Made by a program: the position numbers and the translations under genes. From NCBI RefSeq assembly GCF_014180715.1, contig NZ_JACEFC010000016.1:1-51874 (forward strand): DNA of 51,874 nt, in the 5' to 3' direction. The stretch comes from Nocardioides stalactiti. Lineage in GTDB: Bacteria; Actinomycetota; Actinomycetes; Propionibacteriales; Nocardioidaceae. The notes below the pieces were generated by a model. It ran no database searches. It was not told the DNA's origin and saw only the letters and a list, made by a program, of their open reading frames with translations. Within the stretch, counting starts at the first letter, position 1. The number at the start of each line of letters is the position of its first letter. Positions 51,196 to 51,874 of the stretch are shown piece after piece.

Positions 51196-51874
51196 GTGGG
51201 TGTCGATGTCGCAGTGACCAACCTGACCAAGCAGTTCGGCAAGCAGCTCATCTGGAAGGGCGTCACGCTGACGCTGCCTGCCGGTGAGATCTCCGTGATG
51301 CTGGGTCCGTCCGGTACGGGCAAGTCCGTCTTCCTCAAGGCGCTCATCGGCCTGATCAAGCCTGACGAGGGTTCGATCGTGATCGAGGGCACCGACATCG
51401 CCTCGTGCTCGGAGAAGGAGCTCTACGAGATCCGCAAGCTGTTCGGGGTGCTGTTCCAGGACGGCGCGATGTTCGGCTCGATGAACCTCTACGACAACGT
51501 GGCGTTCCCGCTGCGTGAGCACACGCGCAAGTCGGAGTCGGAGATCCGTGACATCGTCATGGAGAAGATGGACCTGGTCGGTCTGCTCGGTGCGGAGTTC
51601 AAGCTACCCGGTGAGATCTCCGGCGGTATGCGCAAGCGTGCGGGCCTGGCCCGCGCCCTGGTGCTGGACCCCGAGATCCTGCTGATCGACGAGCCGGACT
51701 CGGGTCTGGACCCGGTGCGTACCTCGTTCATCAACCAGCTGTTCGTGGACCTGAACGCCCAGATCGACGCGACGTTCCTGATCGTGACGCACGACGTCAA
51801 CAGCGTCCGGATCGTGCCCGACCAGATCGGTCTGCTCTACCACAAGCACCTGGCCATGTACGGCCCGCGGGAGA
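51196..51874 (+). CDS. mceG: MceG/Mkl ATP-binding protein of Mce lipid transporter, 3' end outside window
   Basis: 226 codons from a GTG at 51196 (GAGGGGG upstream) to the right edge. Walker A GPSGTGKS at 37-44, Q-loop LFQDGAMFGSM, ABC signature EISGGMRKRAGLARALV near 141-157, Walker B LLIDEPDSGLDP and H-loop IVTHDVNSV. The ISGGMRKR signature and overall sequence are those of MceG/MlaF, the ATPase that energises Mce importers of sterols and other lipids. YrbE and Mce genes would be expected downstream, outside the window. It is 50 bp after the reductase, so import may be linked to this catabolic cluster. Confidence 0.92.
   Translation, partial: MGVDVAVTNLTKQFGKQLIWKGVTLTLPAGEISVMLGPSGTGKSVFLKALIGLIKPDEGSIVIEGTDIASCSEKELYEIRKLFGVLFQDGAMFGSMNLYDNVAFPLREHTRKSESEIRDIVMEKMDLVGLLGAEFKLPGEISGGMRKRAGLARALVLDPEILLIDEPDSGLDPVRTSFINQLFVDLNAQIDATFLIVTHDVNSVRIVPDQIGLLYHKHLAMYGPRE

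Overview
The window is very GC-rich and densely packed. Genes are joined by ATGA, GTGA or TGATG overlaps, GTG and TTG starts are common, and there are many TetR-family regulators, acyl-CoA enzymes and a MceG-type ATPase. This fits a soil actinomycete, most likely Nocardioidaceae (Nocardioides-like). That placement is inferred from gene content; no rRNA gene or other phylogenetic marker was used.

Region 1 (1-4.3 kb) looks like ordinary chromosome. It holds a secreted lamin-tail plus calcium-repeat protein that runs off the left edge (minus strand), a STAS anti-sigma-factor antagonist coupled to a membrane RsbU-type PP2C phosphatase, a small DUF4395-like membrane protein and tRNA-Arg(CCT).

Region 2 (4.3-20.2 kb) is an accessory patchwork. 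A 98-bp direct repeat starts in the 5' end of the tRNA-Arg gene and recurs 13.3 kb away. A 43-bp relic of an acyl-CoA dehydrogenase 3' end lies at 5.2 kb and matches the intact gene ending at 20.17 kb. Two genes carry single-base frameshifts. Between the repeats are two divergent modules, each with its own TetR gene: (i) MDR reductase and alpha/beta hydrolase facing Old-Yellow-Enzyme reductase, SDR and a paralogous hydrolase; (ii) GMC oxidoreductase facing enoyl-CoA hydratase, hydrolase and acyl-CoA synthetase. Then come an SRPBCC protein, a TetR gene and an acyl-CoA dehydrogenase.

Region 3 (20.2-51.9 kb) looks like one catabolic regulon for a hydrophobic, probably polycyclic or terpenoid/steroid-like compound. 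It has acyl-CoA synthetase, cytochrome P450, aldehyde dehydrogenase, an SCP2 carrier protein, an MBL hydrolase, MaoC, several SDRs, five crotonase-fold proteins in the window (four of them here), three acyl-CoA dehydrogenases in the window (two here), two thiolases, a Rieske dioxygenase alpha/beta pair, a CoA-transferase, an HMG-CoA-synthase-like protein fused to DUF35 beside an SCPx-type thiolase, a carotenoid-desaturase-like flavoprotein, a [3Fe-4S] ferredoxin with its reductase, and at the right edge the start of MceG, the ATPase of Mce lipid importers. Two families of palindromic boxes recur at the operon starts of this region. One has core arms TTAATCT-5 bp-AGATTAA-like (six sites). The other is CATAAGT-nn-ACTTATG-like (four sites). 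Two adjacent divergent TetR genes at 27.7-28.9 kb are the obvious candidate regulators. The substrate cannot be read from the sequence; I see no extradiol dioxygenase or other ring-cleavage enzyme in this window.
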